The notes under the pieces: model-generated | What the model was told of the DNA's origin: nothing | What the model saw: only the letters and a program-made list of their open reading frames with translations | Database searches by the model: none | In this document: one piece after another, positions 21,978 through 23,403 of the stretch | How positions within the stretch are numbered: the stretch's first letter is position 1 | How the letters are laid out: each line of letters begins with the position of its first letter | DNA from: JACZWL01 sp046756445 | GTDB taxonomy: Bacteria > Pseudomonadota > Gammaproteobacteria > Steroidobacterales > Woeseiaceae | Assembly (NCBI GenBank): GCA_046756445.1 | Contig: JBHHWI010000042.1 | Span: 1 to 23,403, forward strand | DNA length: 23,403 bases | Reading direction: 5' to 3' | Translations under genes and position numbers: made by a program

Positions 21978-23239
21978 TGCCCGGGCCACCACCTGGCCAG
22001 CCCCAGATACACGGTCGCGGATATGAGCATGGCGTCGACCGCCGCGATTCCCGACAGGCTGACAATACCCTCGGCGCCGAGGAGTGCAACCAGTGCGCCG
22101 GCGGCCCAGGCGGCAATAGCAAGCGGTGCGTACGGACGTTGCATTGCGATCCTGTCGGCGTGATACGCAGACCTCCGAACGATGACATAGTCGGTGGCGA
22201 TAACCCCGGCAACCGGAACGAAGACGATTGCCAGATAAAAAAGAAACGTCAGGAAATAGTCGAGAATGTTGAGAAAAGCCGCTGCCGTCCCGAGTGTGCC
22301 GAGCGTTGTGACCAGCAGCCTGTGATTGAGCTTTGGTAGTGTCGCCTCGACGCTGAGCATCGTGCTGTAAAGATTCAGCGAATTCAGTACCCAGCTGCCG
22401 GCGATGACGATCGCGAATGCAGCCCAGCCAAGGCCCATGACGATCATGATATCCAGCATATGATCATTAGCCAGTGCCGCCGCGGCGAGGCCTCCCGCGC
22501 TCATGACAATGAAACCGATGACGAGGTACGACAGGGCTGCCGTGAAAATTGCTCCGCGCCATTGCCGGATGAATCGCGTGATATCCGGAAGGATCACGGC
22601 ACCGACAATGACGGTGCCGACAACCGAGGATATCGCATCGCCGAGAGAGATCGAGGAACCGGTCCTTTCTGCGAATAGTACGTTGATCGGTCGAACGTCG
22701 AGAGACGTGGAAATCAATACTGCGGTTACCAGCATCAGGACCGGCACCAACAGCATCGACAGCGTATTGATCGCGCGAAAGCCGTAAACCGTCGTGATCG
22801 TCATGACCAGGCCCGCTGCAAGCTCCACCAACAAGGGATTCACGGATACTCCGAAGACGTCTCCGAACAGGCGTGTAACGGCATCGCTGAACAGATCGAT
22901 GTTGACACCGAACCAGCCAAGCAATGATAGAGCGAACGCGAGATTGACGAGTGACGCACCCCGATCCCCGAAGGCAATCCGTACCATCATGTATGAACTC
23001 AGCCGTGTACGCGCCCCGATCGAACCCGTTATGCAGCCTATGATCGTCAACAGCAGGCTGCCGAAGAAAAGCGACAGTACTGCCCGGTTTGCCGATACCG
23101 CGGTGACAATCTCGACTCCCGCGACAAAGGTCGGCAATGAAAATGCCACCATTGCGCTGATAAGACCTACGCGTAACCAGCCGACGGTCCTGTGATCCGG
23201 TACCGGCTCGGTCGCGAACTCTCGTGAATCGCCACTCAT
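21974..23239 (-). CDS. NCS1 family permease (cytosine/hydantoin type)
   Basis: The 421-residue protein has about 12 membrane helices and resembles CodB and other nucleobase-cation-symport-1 carriers. The segment PDITRFIRQWRGAI, near residues 212-225, matches the PDxxR loop of the family, and GWFGVNIDLFSDA and LGWAAFAIVIAGSWVLNSLN are in the expected helices. NCS1 carriers take up cytosine, allantoin or hydantoins with sodium or protons. Its place before HyuA and DUF917 genes suggests that a cyclic amide or hydantoin-like compound is imported (inference). The ATG at 23239 has only a weak ribosome binding site, but it overlaps the stop of a frame open from the window end. Confidence 0.88.
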   Translation of the reverse strand: MSGDSREFATEPVPDHRTVGWLRVGLISAMVAFSLPTFVAGVEIVTAVSANRAVLSLFFGSLLLTIIGCITGSIGARTRLSSYMMVRIAFGDRGASLVNLAFALSLLGWFGVNIDLFSDAVTRLFGDVFGVSVNPLLVELAAGLVMTITTVYGFRAINTLSMLLVPVLMLVTAVLISTSLDVRPINVLFAERTGSSISLGDAISSVVGTVIVGAVILPDITRFIRQWRGAIFTAALSYLVIGFIVMSAGGLAAAALANDHMLDIMIVMGLGWAAFAIVIAGSWVLNSLNLYSTMLSVEATLPKLNHRLLVTTLGTLGTAAAFLNILDYFLTFLFYLAIVFVPVAGVIATDYVIVRRSAYHADRIAMQRPYAPLAIAAWAAGALVALLGAEGIVSLSGIAAVDAMLISATVYLGLARWWPGQ

Positions 23240-23403
23240 GACAACGGCGTTGACTCTTTATTCTTGTTGGGAATTGGTCGGTGCAGCCTACGCGCTATCG
23301 TGCCGCAAGTGAAGATCTCAAAGCGATTCGGGATCAGCTTCAATCCTCGCAGCCGGCCTCGCATGGACCTGCAAGTCCGGCGAGCCCGCACTCGAGGCGT
23401 CAC
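23236..23403 (-). CDS. Possible C-terminal end of an upstream operon gene (partial)
   Basis: The minus strand frame from 23403 to the TGA at 23236-23238 is open for 55 codons, and the stop overlaps the NCS1 start as ATGA, the same kind of junction seen twice downstream. It ends with PIPNKNKESTPLS. I do not recognise the family; a passage like IPNRFEI with RLH is faintly like the end of pyridoxamine-phosphate-oxidase-type proteins, too weak to call. The first part is arginine-rich, which may mean it is only chance. If not coding, this stretch is the operon promoter region, but I see no convincing promoter in it. Confidence 0.3.
   Translation of the reverse strand: MTPRVRARRTCRSMRGRLRGLKLIPNRFEIFTCGTIARRLHRPIPNKNKESTPLS

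Overview
The window looks like part of a gammaproteobacterial chromosome. Bases 1-10614 match, gene for gene and strand for strand, a block I recall from Pseudomonas aeruginosa: minor pilins and pilY1 and pilE, then lspA, ileS, ribF, murJ, rpsT, obg, rpmA, rplU and ispB. IspB, a lipid A branch (lpxA, an lpxH-type phosphatase), a TonB-dependent receptor and type IV pili all fit a Gram-negative, probably free-living gammaproteobacterium. I cannot name a genus. I saw no tRNA, rRNA, insertion sequence, phage gene or CRISPR array.

Layout. (1) 1-4732, plus strand: the end of a pilW-like gene, pilX, a small secreted CxxC protein, pilY1 (von Willebrand A domain plus beta-propeller) and the pilin pilE. 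(2) 4738-6916, minus strand: murJ then lspA, directly adjacent; ribF and ileS, which usually lie between them, are absent, and fkpB and ispH, which usually separate lspA from pilE, are absent too. (3) 7074-9348: rpsT on plus, facing obgE, and rplU-rpmA on minus, with a clear terminator and two good sigma-70 type promoters. L21 carries a 68-residue histone-H1-like tail. (4) 9616-13063: ispB and lpxA on plus, convergent with lpxH and a Gfo/Idh/MocA oxidoreductase on minus. This is a displaced lipid A cluster that resembles loci where a GnnA-type dehydrogenase sits beside lpxA. (5) 13126-16810, minus: an MFS transporter followed by a TonB-dependent receptor, a plausible two-membrane uptake pair. 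(6) 17084-18028, plus: ribF, far from murJ. (7) 18071-23239, minus: an operon with the order NCS1 permease, HyuA-type hydantoinase/oxoprolinase, DUF917 family protein, acetamidase/formamidase. Two junctions are ATGA overlaps, and an open frame upstream of the permease makes a third, so the operon may start outside the window.

How the genes work together. The left half is housekeeping: pilus assembly, lipoprotein maturation, peptidoglycan precursor flipping, ribosome proteins and assembly, quinone side chain and lipid A. The right half is accessory and catabolic. The NCS1-HyuA-DUF917-amidase operon probably imports and opens a cyclic amide or hydantoin-like compound (inference from families). 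It lacks the HyuB subunit that usually partners HyuA, with the DUF917 protein in its place. This operon is the strongest candidate here for an undescribed pathway.
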